Source of the DNA: Nitrospirota bacterium
GTDB taxonomy: Bacteria > Nitrospirota > Thermodesulfovibrionia > Thermodesulfovibrionales > SM23-35
NCBI GenBank assembly: GCA_018262395.1
Contig: JAGSYM010000066.1
Location: forward strand, 1 to 7,352
DNA length: 7,352 nucleotides
Reading direction: 5' to 3'
Below the pieces are notes generated by a model. It worked only from the letters and a program-made list of their open reading frames with translations, ran no database searches and was not told the DNA's origin. This document shows, in pieces, positions 6,526 through 7,352 of this stretch. The stretch's first letter is position 1. Every line of letters begins with the position of its first letter. The translations under genes were made by a program, and so were the position numbers.

Positions 6526-7352
6526 TTATCCTCCTATATCGCTAATTCGCTCTTCCACTTCTCTGATAATCCACGTAGGCGTTGACGCCCCGGCTGTGAT
6601 ACCAATTTTTTTTGCCCTGTTAATCCATGCTTTTTTGATCTCAGCAGATGTTTCTATGTGATATGTCGGCACAGACAGAGACTTACAGAGCTTTGTGAGC
6701 TGAGTCGTATTTGCACTGTTTTTCCCGCCAACGACGAACATGACATCCACCCTTGCGGCAACATTTGCTGTTTCTTTTAATCTCAGGGCAGTGGAATTAC
6801 ATATCGTATTATATACTTTTATCTCCTTTGCATGTTCTGTAGCTTCGGATAAGACTTTTTTCAGAGCTTCAAGGGGTTGCGTTGTCTGGACAACAATACC
6901 AACCTTGCTTTTCAGTTTCGGCAGACGTGATTGCGCATTCACCACAATAGCATTCCTGCTGGCATAACTCATAAGACTTTTTACCTCTGGATGGTTTTTT
7001 TCTCCAAGGATAACTACCTGATACCCTTCTTCACTAAGGAGTTTAGCATAATACTGGGCCTTTTTGACAAATGGACATGTCGCATCTATAATTTCATACC
7101 CCTTTGTCTCCAGCTCCCTCGAAATGTTGAGAGGTATCCCGTGAGTTCTTATGATGAGTGCCCGTATATCTTTATTGGTTCTCATATCATGAATGGGAAC
7201 AACACCCTTCTCGGCGAGCTTCTCCACAACCTGGGGGTTATGAATAATGGGGCCGAGGGTGAATACTCCTTTCCTCTTTTCCCTGGCTATTCTGAAGGCT
7301 ATGTCAATAGCCCGCTTAACCCCAAAACAGAACCCGGCTGTCTTTGCAATAA
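6526..7352 (-). CDS. ispH: 4-hydroxy-3-methylbut-2-enyl diphosphate reductase IspH (LytB), N-terminal few residues outside window
   Basis: IspH is the last enzyme of the MEP pathway. It reduces HMBPP to IPP and DMAPP with a 4Fe-4S cluster in the cytoplasm. The frame is open from the right edge (first full codon at 7350) to TAA at 6526-6528, giving 274 visible residues. The three cluster cysteines are present in AGFCFGVKRAID (visible residue 8), DATCPFVKKA and NTICNSTALR. Also present are GPIIHNPQVV, the HPEV motif with the catalytic glutamate, VQTTQP, VVGGKNSANTTQL, and the C-terminal GASTPTWII. The N-terminus typical of the family starts only a few residues before AKTAGFCFG, so about 3-6 codons are missing; a GTG at 7227 is internal and not the start. 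The stop overlaps the rpsA ribosome binding site region, which indicates one transcript. The gene looks fully functional. Confidence 0.96.
   Translation of the reverse strand, partial: IAKTAGFCFGVKRAIDIAFRIAREKRKGVFTLGPIIHNPQVVEKLAEKGVVPIHDMRTNKDIRALIIRTHGIPLNISRELETKGYEIIDATCPFVKKAQYYAKLLSEEGYQVVILGEKNHPEVKSLMSYASRNAIVVNAQSRLPKLKSKVGIVVQTTQPLEALKKVLSEATEHAKEIKVYNTICNSTALRLKETANVAARVDVMFVVGGKNSANTTQLTKLCKSLSVPTYHIETSAEIKKAWINRAKKIGITAGASTPTWIIREVEERISDIGG
6530..6535 (-). promoter_or_regulatory. Ribosome binding site of rpsA (AGGAGG), inside the end of ispH
   Basis: AGGAGG at 6535-6530 overlaps the last codons of ispH. It is 11 bases before GTG 6518, the only nearby start that opens into S1-like protein. 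The closer ATG at 6526 overlaps the ispH stop (TAATG) but stops after five codons. The spacing is a little long for GTG, which leaves some doubt about the exact start. Confidence 0.55.

Noticed and set aside
5927..6661. Long plus-strand open frame (244 codons) opposite rpsA and the end of ispH
   Set aside because: It is antisense to clear S1 and IspH coding sequence, has no recognisable protein family character, and its composition is what the opposite strand of those genes gives.
7225..7227. GTG at 7227 as the start of ispH
   Set aside because: The upstream codons up to the window edge encode the conserved IspH N-terminus, including the first cluster cysteine, so the true start is outside the window.

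Overview
The window is a stretch of bacterial chromosome in which every gene I can support lies on the minus strand. Read in the direction of transcription (right to left), the order is: ispH (start just outside the right edge), rpsA (ribosomal protein S1, with a broken N-terminal reading frame), sppA, an IHF-beta-type DNA-binding protein gene, a cobA-hemD fusion, and a large membrane protein gene joining a PAP2 phosphatase to a family-39-type (PMT/ArnT-like) glycosyltransferase, which runs off the left edge. Plus-strand open frames are antisense shadows of these genes.

The ispH-rpsA-sppA-ihfB order, the fused CobA-HemD and moderate base composition suggest a Gram-negative anaerobe-like lineage such as Desulfuromonadia/Geobacter relatives or Nitrospirota (Thermodesulfovibrio-like). 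This placement is from recalled gene order and protein flavour only and is tentative.

Right part (about 4100-7352): ispH, rpsA and sppA are tightly packed. The ispH stop and the rpsA ribosome binding site overlap, and rpsA and sppA share four bases (TTGA, with a TTG start for sppA), so they probably form one operon. It combines the last step of the MEP isoprenoid pathway, translation initiation and membrane proteolysis. The S1 gene is odd: five and a half of its six S1 domains read cleanly, but inside domain 1 the frame shifts and about 16 bases that the family would need are absent.

Middle (about 1997-4021): the IHF-like gene has a strong Shine-Dalgarno sequence and follows sppA after about 80 bases. 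The cobA-hemD fusion, which makes uroporphyrinogen III and methylates it to precorrin-2 for siroheme/cobalamin/heme d1-type tetrapyrroles, follows after about 100 bases. Its HemD half carries a roughly 30-residue low-complexity insertion.

Left part (1-1996): a 226-base gap holds two small perfect palindromes and a direct repeat. Then comes a 590-codon (incomplete) fusion of a PAP2 phosphatase and a lipid-linked-sugar glycosyltransferase, probably for envelope glycolipid or lipid A modification. I see no mobile element, CRISPR, tRNA or rRNA. The window is mostly housekeeping; the points most worth checking are the rpsA lesion, the PAP2-glycosyltransferase fusion and the HemD insertion.
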